The notes below the pieces were generated by a model, which had not been told where the DNA came from, made no database searches, and saw only the letters and a program-made list of their open reading frames with translations. The position numbers and the translations under genes were made by a program. Shown piece by piece: positions 1 to 5,589 of a DNA stretch of 5,589 nt. The number at the start of each line of letters is the position of its first letter. Positions within the stretch are counted from its first letter, which is position 1. This DNA comes from Candidatus Sumerlaeota bacterium (GTDB lineage Bacteria; Sumerlaeota; Sumerlaeia; MWCT01), in NCBI GenBank assembly GCA_026398545.1, contig JAPLSR010000255.1:1-5589 (forward strand), given 5' to 3'.

Positions 1-1068
1 AATGTCCCAGTTCACAAGCTCCCCATCCTCTGCGGCAAGGACACCGCCCTTATACACCTGTCCCACGGAAACGGATTCGAGGTCATCAAGGACAAGGATG
101 TCGGCGATATAGCCGGGTGAGACTGCCCCAAGCCGCTTTAACTGGAAATATTCCGCCGGATTTATGGTTGCCATCTGGATGGCGCGAATGGGCTCCATGC
201 CAAGCTCAATCGCCCTCTTCACAATGGCATTAACATGTCCATCATCCATCAGGTCTGCTGGATGGCGGTCGTCTGTGACAAACATGCATTTCTGGGCATT
301 GTGTTCCGTGACAAGAGGCAGGAGGGCGCGCAGGTTTTTCGCAGTTGACCCCTCACGTATCATGATATACATCCCATCCCGGAGTTTCTCCTGCGCCTCA
401 TCAAGGCGTGTGCACTCATGGTCGCTTTTTATCCCTGCCGTGACATAGGCGGCAAGGTCCTTGCCCGACAAAAGCGGCGCATGTCCATCCACACGTTTCC
501 ATTTGGCAATCCGAATCTTCTCCAGGACCTCCCTGTCTCTGCAAATCACACCGGGGAAATTCATCATCTCCGCAATCCCAAGCACCTGCTCCTGACCGAG
601 AAACATTTCAAGGTCCGGGCTATACAGTTTGGCGCCGGAGGTCTCCATATCTGTGGCGGGCACACAGGAGGGAAGCATGATATAGACGGACAGGGGGAGA
701 TTTTTGCTTGCCTCCATCATAAAACGGATGCCGTCCAAGCCGAGCACATTGGCGATCTCATGCGGGTCAGCCACAACGGATGTTGTTCCGAGCGGCACAA
801 CGGCGCGCGCAAATTCCGAGGGAATCACCATGGCGCTTTCCAGATGGACATGTCCATCAATAAATCCCGGACAGACATATTTCCCGCCAAGGTCAATAAA
901 AGTGCGTCCCATATAATCGCCCAGTCCCACAATTATTCCGTCAAAAATGGCGACATTTGTTTCATGAATATCTCCTGAGAACACATTCACCACGCGGGCA
1001 TTCTTCAAGACAAGGTCTGCGGGTTTCTCGCCGCGCGCCACCTCAATCCGCTCCTCTACCTTGCTCAT
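1..1068 (-). CDS. ade: Adenine deaminase, N-terminal 356 residues (3' end outside window)
   Basis: Adenine deaminase is a cytosolic, metal-dependent amidohydrolase that converts adenine to hypoxanthine and ammonia in purine salvage. The reading frame is open from ATG 1068 to the window edge without a stop, giving 356 of the roughly 580 residues usual for the family. Family hallmarks are visible in order: PGFIDGHVHLESAM (residues 67-80, with the metal-binding HxH at 73 and 75), VVADPHEIANVLG (98-110), MLPSCVPAT (131-139), the IAEMMNFPGV stretch (165-174), DGHAP (194-198), SDHECT (215-220), REGS (238-241) and TDDRHP (265-270), then APGY-like SPGYIAD (317-323). All expected metal and catalytic-site motifs in this half are intact. 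The start is supported by GGAG at 1075-1078, six bases upstream. The gene lies 77 nt after the secreted-protein gene and has its own candidate promoter. That it is Ade rather than another amidohydrolase (for example dihydroorotase or imidazolonepropionase) follows from the ADPHEIANV and SCVPAT motifs, which are Ade-specific in my knowledge. Confidence 0.95.
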   Translation of the reverse strand, partial: MSKVEERIEVARGEKPADLVLKNARVVNVFSGDIHETNVAIFDGIIVGLGDYMGRTFIDLGGKYVCPGFIDGHVHLESAMVIPSEFARAVVPLGTTSVVADPHEIANVLGLDGIRFMMEASKNLPLSVYIMLPSCVPATDMETSGAKLYSPDLEMFLGQEQVLGIAEMMNFPGVICRDREVLEKIRIAKWKRVDGHAPLLSGKDLAAYVTAGIKSDHECTRLDEAQEKLRDGMYIMIREGSTAKNLRALLPLVTEHNAQKCMFVTDDRHPADLMDDGHVNAIVKRAIELGMEPIRAIQMATINPAEYFQLKRLGAVSPGYIADILVLDDLESVSVGQVYKGGVLAAEDGELVNWDI

Positions 1069-1072
1069 ATTT

Positions 1073-1079
1073 CTCTCCC
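1073..1079 (-). promoter_or_regulatory. Ribosome binding site of ade
   Basis: GGGAGAG lies just before the adenine deaminase start; its GGAG core (1075-1078) is six bases from the ATG at 1066-1068, a good spacing. It fixes the start at MSKVEERIEV. No other in-frame start with such a site is seen. Confidence 0.7.
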
Positions 1080-1108
1080 ACTCGGCATATATGGCTTAAG
1101 ATTCTTTT

Positions 1109-1136
1109 TTTATGGCAACATCCGCTCGACCGTCAA
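1109..1136 (-). promoter_or_regulatory. Candidate sigma-70 type promoter for ade
   Basis: Read on the minus strand, TTGACG (1131-1136, five of six matches to the -35 consensus) is followed after 16 bases by CATAAA (1109-1114, four of six to the -10 consensus). The transcript would begin near 1100 and leave a leader of about 30 nt before the adenine deaminase ATG. That is far too short for a purine riboswitch. No other promoter-like pair is obvious in this 77-nt gap, and no terminator separates it from the gene upstream, so read-through is also possible. Confidence 0.4.
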
Positions 1137-1145
1137 CAATATAAT

Positions 1146-3005
1146 TCATGGTTTGCGATTCGGTTTTTCTCCGACCTTATTTGTTAGTTTATCATTAACG
1201 GCGGTGGGGCGCAACTGGATATCTGTGACAATACAAAAGCGGTCAACCGTCTTGAAAAACTGTGTTATAACGGCGTTAAAACGGGAAATGAGGAATCGCG
1301 ATTTAGGCAAGACCTCCCAGTTCATAATATCCGCATGATGCAATTTCTGCCTCCATGTCTCTATCTTTTCTGAAAACACATCGTATCCCGCGCCCGTAAT
1401 GAATCGGACTGCCACACGCTCCCCATCAATCGGGTCACCGCCAAGACCCTGAAGCGCCGGATGGAGGGAGTTTGTTGTAAGTTTATCATCAGACATGCGC
1501 TGGATGAAATCCATCAATTCGCCGGCGGTATCGGATGCAACCACATACTGTCCCTTCAAACAGAGGGCGAAATTGGGCTCTGCATCCTCCCCCACATCAG
1601 GTCCTCGTGGCAACGCCAGCCAGTAGTGCGAACCTTGATATTCTCTCTCCACCATCCGAATGAGAAATGTCCTGTTCACAAACTTGAGAAAGCGGCGAAG
1701 AGAGCTTTTGAAATTATCGGGGTCTTTGACTCTAACGTAATAAGCCTCGGCGAGGTTGCGAGATGCGCCCGTTCCACGTGGTTTTCGCAAATAATAACCC
1801 ATCCCGCCCTCCAGCGCGCCCAGAAGGTCATGTTCAACATCCAACCCGATAACCAGACTGTTTGCAATAAGGGTCTGGCGGAGTGTCAATACCGTCTCAG
1901 GGTAAACGCCTGAAAAGGCATCCAGAAGATCGTAATATAGTCCGGCGACATCAACCGCTCCATACCCGAATGCAACGGCGTCCGGCGGGATGAGTCTCGC
2001 AAGGTCATTATCTGCCTGCCGGAAACGGAAAAGGGCATGGGCAAGGGCGTCTCGCGGGGGCGGTGCATATACTATGGTGTTTAAACGATAACCATTTTGT
2101 TTTTTCCAGAGGTGGAGCCCCAGGGCTTTGAAACCTGAAAGTCCAAGTCCGGAATAATCCCTCCCGCCATTCCTCTCCCGGAACTCTATTAGAAGGCTGA
2201 ACAACCTTTCCAGGTCAACATAAACATCCACCGCCGCGCTATTCGTTTCATCGCCGGTAAGGTGGAAGGCATCACTGCCGGAGAGGGAATCAGCCGGCTG
2301 TGGGTTCATGCGGCGTTTGAGCAAATTGCGGATGGGCTGCTCACTCCCCTCACAGATAAAAATCTGTTTCTCCAGCAAGGCATACTGGAAATCTAAGGAG
2401 GACTCAATATAGAGGTCATCGAGGGGTGTAATTTTTTGCTTCGCATCAACCGGTTCTTTGCCCTGTGGTGAAAATTTTGGGGCATCTACGATGCCCTGCC
2501 GTTCCTTTAAAAGGTAGCGAAAAGAATGGACCTGGATTCCATTGAATTGATAGACCTCTCTTTTAACGCCCCTGCTGTTTGCGCCGGGAAAAACCTTTCC
2601 CATAATCTCCTCAGCACGAGCACGGGGGCAATCATGTTCAATGATTATGTTCAAGTCAAAGTCAGCTGGCATGTTACGAGGCATATTCATTCTGGTTACA
2701 AAAATTGTCAGACGGCGGGGTTTTAAATTTTCGACCTCGGACAGGGAAATGGAAAGCTTTTGCTCCACCTTTTTCACGGCGTTCTCAGCACCTGAAAAAG
2801 AGTTCAGGATTCTCCGAAACTCCGATTGCATATCCTCATTTGATGATTGTGCCTGTCCGGTAAAATCAGACAGGATATCCTTTTGACATGAGATGAAGAA
2901 GATTGTTTCGGAGGGGGCAAGAATTGTCGGGTCATTTTCAGAAAAGGATTTCGAAAGTGAAAAAAGAAAAATGATAGGTATTAAAAGCAGTAAAATACGT
3001 CTCAA
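1146..3005 (-). CDS. Exported DUF3352-like protein of unknown function
   Basis: A 619-residue protein beginning with a Sec-type signal peptide: MRR, a hydrophobic core at about residues 4-18, then SKSFS with a likely cleavage near residue 22. No further membrane segment is apparent, so it is probably periplasmic or surface-located. After the signal, APSETIFFIS (30-39) and, much later, IPPDAVAFGYGAVDVAGLYY (339-358) look like two copies of the 'P-x-D/E-T/A-hydrophobic' opening of DUF3352-type modules. The second copy continues with GALEGGMGYYLRK (396-408), YYVRVKDPDNFKSSLRRFL (422-440) and FALCLKGQYVVAS (479-491), which also match that pattern. No catalytic motif is recognised. The start is TTG at 3003-3005, chosen because it opens the signal peptide and has AAGGA nine bases upstream; the first in-frame ATG (residue 59) would remove the signal. 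It begins 5 nt after the stop of the HEAT-repeat gene, implying translational coupling. Resemblance to DUF3352 is from memory of the pattern, not a search. Confidence 0.85.
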   Translation of the reverse strand: MRRILLLLIPIIFLFSLSKSFSENDPTILAPSETIFFISCQKDILSDFTGQAQSSNEDMQSEFRRILNSFSGAENAVKKVEQKLSISLSEVENLKPRRLTIFVTRMNMPRNMPADFDLNIIIEHDCPRARAEEIMGKVFPGANSRGVKREVYQFNGIQVHSFRYLLKERQGIVDAPKFSPQGKEPVDAKQKITPLDDLYIESSLDFQYALLEKQIFICEGSEQPIRNLLKRRMNPQPADSLSGSDAFHLTGDETNSAAVDVYVDLERLFSLLIEFRERNGGRDYSGLGLSGFKALGLHLWKKQNGYRLNTIVYAPPPRDALAHALFRFRQADNDLARLIPPDAVAFGYGAVDVAGLYYDLLDAFSGVYPETVLTLRQTLIANSLVIGLDVEHDLLGALEGGMGYYLRKPRGTGASRNLAEAYYVRVKDPDNFKSSLRRFLKFVNRTFLIRMVEREYQGSHYWLALPRGPDVGEDAEPNFALCLKGQYVVASDTAGELMDFIQRMSDDKLTTNSLHPALQGLGGDPIDGERVAVRFITGAGYDVFSEKIETWRQKLHHADIMNWEVLPKSRFLISRFNAVITQFFKTVDRFCIVTDIQLRPTAVNDKLTNKVGEKPNRKP

Positions 3006-3010
3006 CCTTT

Positions 3011-4144
3011 TTATTCCTTCTTCTGCAACCGCTGAAGGGCATTTTTTGCGGCATCCTGGACACGGCTGTTCGGGTCGTTTTGCATTTCCACAAGGGCGGC
3101 AACAATGGAGGGGTTCGACTGTTTTTCAAGTGAGCCAATCGCCGCCATACGCACACGCCAGTCTTTATGCCGGAGCTGGTTCCTGAGAACATTTACAACC
3201 TCCTCGTCCTTGAAATTCCGCAATGCCCAGACAGCCTGAATGACTGTCACAATATCCTGGTTGGACAGGGCTGAGACAAGGGCTGATGCGGTGGATGGCT
3301 CTGCAATCTCAGACAGGGCGGTGATAACATGGGTGCGCATCATTTCATCCGGATGATTGACCTCCTTCGCAAGGGCAATCGCTGCTGATTTACCCATCTG
3401 GATAAGGGCGTGCCGCGCCTGGATTGTCCTGTTCCAGTTCCCGCTCTCAAGTATGAGCATCAAATGGGTAATCTGCTCATCCTTGCTGCCTGTCAAAACA
3501 AGCGGCGATGGTGAAGGAATCGGCGTAAGCGTGCGCACCGGCAAAGAGGGTGGCGCGCTCACTGAAGGCGCTTGAGAGCCGGCGGAAGAGGGAACGGTCA
3601 TCCCGGACGAAGCCGCCTCGCGACGCGCTATCCTCCTGGCAGATTGGCTTCTCGCCTGATTCAGCTCCTCCACACCCTTCTTCCCCAGCATATAAATGCC
3701 GGCAAAAAAGCCATAAAGAAGTAAGACAAGGACATAAACAGTTATAATGGTAATCAGAAAGCTCGATTTGGGAGTGGGCCAGATATATTTATAAGGGAAT
3801 TTGTTTAACAGCCCCTTTTGCCCCTGAGGCGCACCGGAAGGCTGAATGACGGGCTTTGGCGCCTGCACAACCGCCTGAGGAGATTCGGGCTCCATCTGCG
3901 GCGGCAACGGCGCAATAGGGGCAACGGGGCGAGGCAGCTCCTCATTGCAATACTGGCAGACAGTTGCACCCTTCGCATTTAAGACACCGCAATGTGGACA
4001 TTTCAGGAACTTCTGTCGTGTGTAATCCGCCTGCATTTCAGATATGAGACGGTCGCGCTTTTTATTAATCTGGTGTGCCACAAACAGATATAAAAAGAAT
4101 AGTATCCCTGCGAAGACATAAATGTAAAATATTACGCCTGCCAT
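3011..4144 (-). CDS. Membrane protein with zinc ribbon and C-terminal HEAT repeats
   Basis: A 377-residue protein with an unusual domain order; no known gene is recognised. Numbered from the ATG: a first membrane helix at about 2-24 followed by a positive stretch (NKKRDRL); a zinc ribbon CPHC (49-52) and CQYC (63-66); a Pro/Gln-rich linker (about 70-110); a second, long membrane helix (about 127-153); a basic segment (KKGVEELNQARSQSARRIARR); a Ser/Pro/Ala linker (about 177-217); and five helical repeats of about 31 residues from 222 to the end, typical of HEAT or PBS-lyase-like repeats that bind proteins. Basic flanks on both sides of helix two leave the side of the HEAT domain uncertain. The frame also stays open to TTG 4207 (398 residues), but the ATG is preferred because a perfect TATAAT lies between the two starts and the ATG puts the hydrophobic helix at the N-terminus. 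Its Shine-Dalgarno site is weak (GAAG, 11 bases away). It is tightly coupled to the exported protein downstream, which may be its partner (inference). Confidence 0.85.
   Translation of the reverse strand: MAGVIFYIYVFAGILFFLYLFVAHQINKKRDRLISEMQADYTRQKFLKCPHCGVLNAKGATVCQYCNEELPRPVAPIAPLPPQMEPESPQAVVQAPKPVIQPSGAPQGQKGLLNKFPYKYIWPTPKSSFLITIITVYVLVLLLYGFFAGIYMLGKKGVEELNQARSQSARRIARREAASSGMTVPSSAGSQAPSVSAPPSLPVRTLTPIPSPSPLVLTGSKDEQITHLMLILESGNWNRTIQARHALIQMGKSAAIALAKEVNHPDEMMRTHVITALSEIAEPSTASALVSALSNQDIVTVIQAVWALRNFKDEEVVNVLRNQLRHKDWRVRMAAIGSLEKQSNPSIVAALVEMQNDPNSRVQDAAKNALQRLQKKE
3015..3019 (-). promoter_or_regulatory. Ribosome binding site supporting the TTG start of the exported protein
   Basis: AAGGA lies nine bases upstream of TTG 3005 and is made from the last codons (AAG GAA) of the HEAT-repeat gene. 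A second AAGG abuts the TTG directly and is too close to act. Location inside the preceding gene supports coupled translation of the two proteins. Confidence 0.5.
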
Positions 4145-4166
4145 TTTCAAACCAACTTCAAAGCGA

Positions 4167-4196
4167 ATTATAATCTGGTTTTTATCCCCGAGTCGG
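4167..4196 (-). promoter_or_regulatory. Candidate promoter for the HEAT membrane protein and exported protein
   Basis: On the minus strand a perfect TATAAT (4167-4172) is preceded after 18 bases by CCGACT (4191-4196), which keeps only the GAC core of the -35 consensus. Transcription would begin near 4159, about 15 nt before ATG 4144. This lies between the stop of the radical SAM gene and the HEAT gene and argues for the ATG rather than the upstream TTG as start. The -35 is poor, so an activator or chance AT-richness are alternatives. Confidence 0.45.
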
Positions 4197-4251
4197 AAAC
4201 TGCGCAAGCCTTTTTTCTGCCGGCAATGTTTGGGCTTTGTCAGGTATCATC

Positions 4252-5331
4252 TCATTGATATCCATCACATCCGCGGCAGACAATATTGGGGTGTTTCTCT
4301 TTTTCCAATCTTCCCGTAATCCAGTTGCGCGCATCAAGATATGCGGGACTGTTCCAGATTTCTCGCAGTGGCTGTTCAAGCACATTTCCAAAAGACTCCC
4401 TGTAATTCTTGCCGCAGCATGGGTCAACCTTGCCATTCCAGTTAATAACCATGGCACGCCATGGCCAGTAGCAGGGAATTGGCGGGGGATTGAGGGAGGC
4501 GCAGAGTTCCTGATCTGCGTCCGGACTGAATATATCAGAGCCGGCAGGCTGCTTTTTGCCCTGGTCAAGATACTGCGGACGAACAAAGTCGGGATTTTGC
4601 GCAGGTCTGATGTCTTGAGAGTCAATATCCAGATATGGTTTTACAATCCTTGCAAAGTCTGCGCCGGAATTTCGGGCAAACTCTGCAACCTTCGGTATCT
4701 CATGTTCATTATGCCGGAACACAAGGAATTGGAACTCAACAACCGGCGTTCGACCCTTTAATTTCCTTTTTGCCTCCGCTATTTTCCTGAGATTTGAAAG
4801 CACCCTTTCCAGCTTACCCCCTCTTCTATATGTCTCATAGGTTTCCTGTGTCAGCCCATCGCAGGAAACAACAAGGTCATCAAGACCGGATTGAACGACA
4901 ACCTCTCCCCCGCCATCTGGCAAAATCGTCAGATTGCTGCTTATCACCGTTGCAAGCCGCCTCTCGTGGGCGTATCGAATCATGAAGAGAATATCTTTGT
5001 GAAGAAACGGTTCACCCCAGTTATATAAAATCAGCCTGACTGCATGAGACGAGATTCCGTCGACAATCCTTTTGAAATTATCAAGCGACATTTGCCCCGG
5101 TGGGAGTGGAAGCGCTCCCCTGCCCGTCGGACAGAAGGGACATTTAAGATTACAGACATTTATGGGGTCAATAACAATTATGTAAGGAAGCCCCCTCAGT
5201 TCCGCCCTTCTCATTACACGCTCCACCTCCACAAGGATGACATTTTTCACCCGTGAAAATGTGCCGTAACTAATGAGGGCGCAAACATGTCGCCATTTTC
5301 GTGCGTATCTTGCCGCCATCCTTCGAAACAA
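4252..5331 (-). CDS. Radical SAM protein with truncated SPASM (twitch-like) domain
   Basis: A 359-residue radical SAM enzyme, which uses a 4Fe-4S cluster to cleave S-adenosylmethionine and start radical chemistry; the substrate is unknown. The cluster-binding motif is CNLKCPFC (C60, C64, C67; CX3CX2C), followed by the SAM-contacting NWGEP (104-108) and later core-barrel strands such as VISSN (129-133) and DDLVVSCDG (151-159). Near the C-terminus C287, G300 and C305 fit the CX9-15GX4C opening of SPASM domains, with an extra C306, and CRGC (352-355) closes the protein four residues before the stop. That leaves the ligands for one auxiliary cluster instead of the two of a full SPASM domain. The start is TTG 5331, backed by GAGGAGGG five bases upstream; the ATG four codons later has no properly spaced site, and an in-frame TAA lies just upstream. 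It follows a membrane-protein gene by 57 nt. Peptide, sugar or cofactor modification are all possible. Confidence 0.9.
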   Translation of the reverse strand: MFRRMAARYARKWRHVCALISYGTFSRVKNVILVEVERVMRRAELRGLPYIIVIDPINVCNLKCPFCPTGRGALPLPPGQMSLDNFKRIVDGISSHAVRLILYNWGEPFLHKDILFMIRYAHERRLATVISSNLTILPDGGGEVVVQSGLDDLVVSCDGLTQETYETYRRGGKLERVLSNLRKIAEAKRKLKGRTPVVEFQFLVFRHNEHEIPKVAEFARNSGADFARIVKPYLDIDSQDIRPAQNPDFVRPQYLDQGKKQPAGSDIFSPDADQELCASLNPPPIPCYWPWRAMVINWNGKVDPCCGKNYRESFGNVLEQPLREIWNSPAYLDARNWITGRLEKEKHPNIVCRGCDGYQ

Positions 5332-5336
5332 AGAAA

Positions 5337-5344
5337 CCCTCCTC
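5337..5344 (-). promoter_or_regulatory. Strong ribosome binding site deciding the TTG start of the radical SAM gene
   Basis: GAGGAGGG is the strongest Shine-Dalgarno sequence in the window. It ends five bases before TTG 5329-5331, an ideal spacing, but is 17 bases from the ATG at 5317-5319. It therefore selects the TTG, adding four residues (MFRR) to the ATG form. Confidence 0.75.
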
Positions 5345-5374
5345 AGTTATCTCACGCCGCCTCACCGGATATCA

Positions 5375-5404
5375 TTGCCCCGGCAAGGCTAAGCCGGTCC
5401 GGCT
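5375..5404 (-). repeat. Two adjacent GC-rich inverted repeats after the membrane-protein gene
   Basis: On the minus strand AGCCGGACCGGCT (5392-5404) is a perfect dyad with a single central base, spanning the last codons of the membrane-protein gene. It is followed after five bases by TTGCCGGGGCAA (5375-5386), a second dyad with stem TTGCC/GGCAA. CCGGC of the first can also pair with GCCGG of the second, so alternative hairpins are possible. There is no run of T after either, so this is not a standard intrinsic terminator; it may be an RNA stabilising or attenuating structure, or chance in GC-rich sequence. Confidence 0.4.
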
Positions 5405-5589
5405 GTCTCTTTCTTTCTTCTATTCTGCGTTGTCAGGGGGCGAAGCTGCTGGTCGAGAAACAGAAAATTCACAACGACAATGATGAAAAGCACAAGGGCG
5501 ACAGGAAAAAGGACAAACTGTCCTGTTGTCTCTTTACGGTGTGATATGACTGTTCCGGCTGCAAAGAGAAAACCCAGAAGCTTATTGCC
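5389..5589 (-). CDS. C-terminal end of an unidentified membrane protein (5' end outside window)
   Basis: The frame is open from the window edge to TAG at 5389-5391 and gives 66 residues. It contains what looks like the end of one membrane helix (NKLLGFLFAAGTVIS, residues 2-16), a short loop with HRKE, and a complete hydrophobic helix from about 24 to 45 (QFVLFPVALVLFIIVVVNFLFL). A charged tail ending in NRRKKETAGPA follows; by the positive-inside rule the C-terminus is probably cytoplasmic. This is the tail of a polytopic inner-membrane protein; too little is present to name a family. It lies 57 nt upstream of the radical SAM gene in the same direction and may share its transcript. The helix pattern, continuous frame to the edge and following strong ribosome binding site make a real gene likely. 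Confidence 0.65.
   Translation of the reverse strand, partial: GNKLLGFLFAAGTVISHRKETTGQFVLFPVALVLFIIVVVNFLFLDQQLRPLTTQNRRKKETAGPA

Noticed and set aside
418..978. A plus-strand frame of 186 codons opposite adenine deaminase
   Set aside because: The opposite strand encodes an intact, strongly conserved Ade with all motifs; this frame has no recognisable domain and is a shadow of its codon usage.
1069..1145. Purine riboswitch or terminator before ade
   Set aside because: The gap is 77 nt and the predicted leader about 30 nt, too short for a riboswitch aptamer plus expression platform; no hairpin with a T-run is present.
4208..4251. Terminator after the radical SAM gene
   Set aside because: An AAGCC/GGCTT inverted repeat and a TGCCGGCA palindrome with a following A-run are present, but the stem is short with a 22-nt loop and there is no T-tract in the direction of transcription.
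4182..4625. A minus-strand frame that could be the missing half of the SPASM domain by frameshift
   Set aside because: The part beyond the radical SAM stop contains no cysteine and nothing SPASM-like; the rest is an out-of-frame reading of the same gene.
4237..4761. A plus-strand frame of 174 codons opposite the radical SAM gene
   Set aside because: It lies wholly over the SPASM-coding and inner part of a well-supported gene, has no good ribosome binding site and resembles no family.

Overview
The window is a compact stretch of bacterial chromosome with every gene on the minus strand, so transcription runs from high to low coordinates. In that order it holds: the C-terminal end of an unidentified membrane protein (5589 to 5389, cut by the window edge); a radical SAM protein with a shortened SPASM-type C-terminus (5331 to 4252); a two-pass membrane protein with a zinc ribbon and a C-terminal HEAT-repeat array (4144 to 3011); a secreted or envelope-anchored protein of about 600 residues resembling the DUF3352 type (3005 to 1146); and the first 356 residues of adenine deaminase (1068 to 1, running off the window). 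No stretch over 300 bases lacks a gene. I see no tRNA, rRNA, CRISPR array, insertion sequence or attachment site.

Organism. Shine-Dalgarno sites, the standard code with TGA stops, a Sec-type signal peptide and short spacers show a bacterium. TTG initiation in two of the three complete genes, moderate base composition, and large unfamiliar envelope proteins beside a radical SAM enzyme suggest an uncultured or deeply branching lineage. The sequence alone does not fix the phylum; my guess of a candidate phylum, or a relative of planctomycetes or Omnitrophota, is weak.

How the genes may work together. The HEAT membrane protein and the secreted protein are the tightest pair: the stop of the first lies 5 nt from the start of the second, and the ribosome-binding site of the second is inside the end of the first. 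A near-consensus -10 box sits just before the ATG of the HEAT gene, so the pair may be its own transcription unit as well as receiving read-through from the radical SAM gene. The radical SAM gene has a strong Shine-Dalgarno site and follows the membrane-protein gene by 57 nt. Adenine deaminase, a purine-salvage enzyme, has a separate candidate promoter in the 77-nt gap before it and is probably unrelated in function. The least ordinary content is the middle of the window: a zinc-ribbon/HEAT membrane protein coupled to an exported protein, next to a radical SAM enzyme of unknown substrate.
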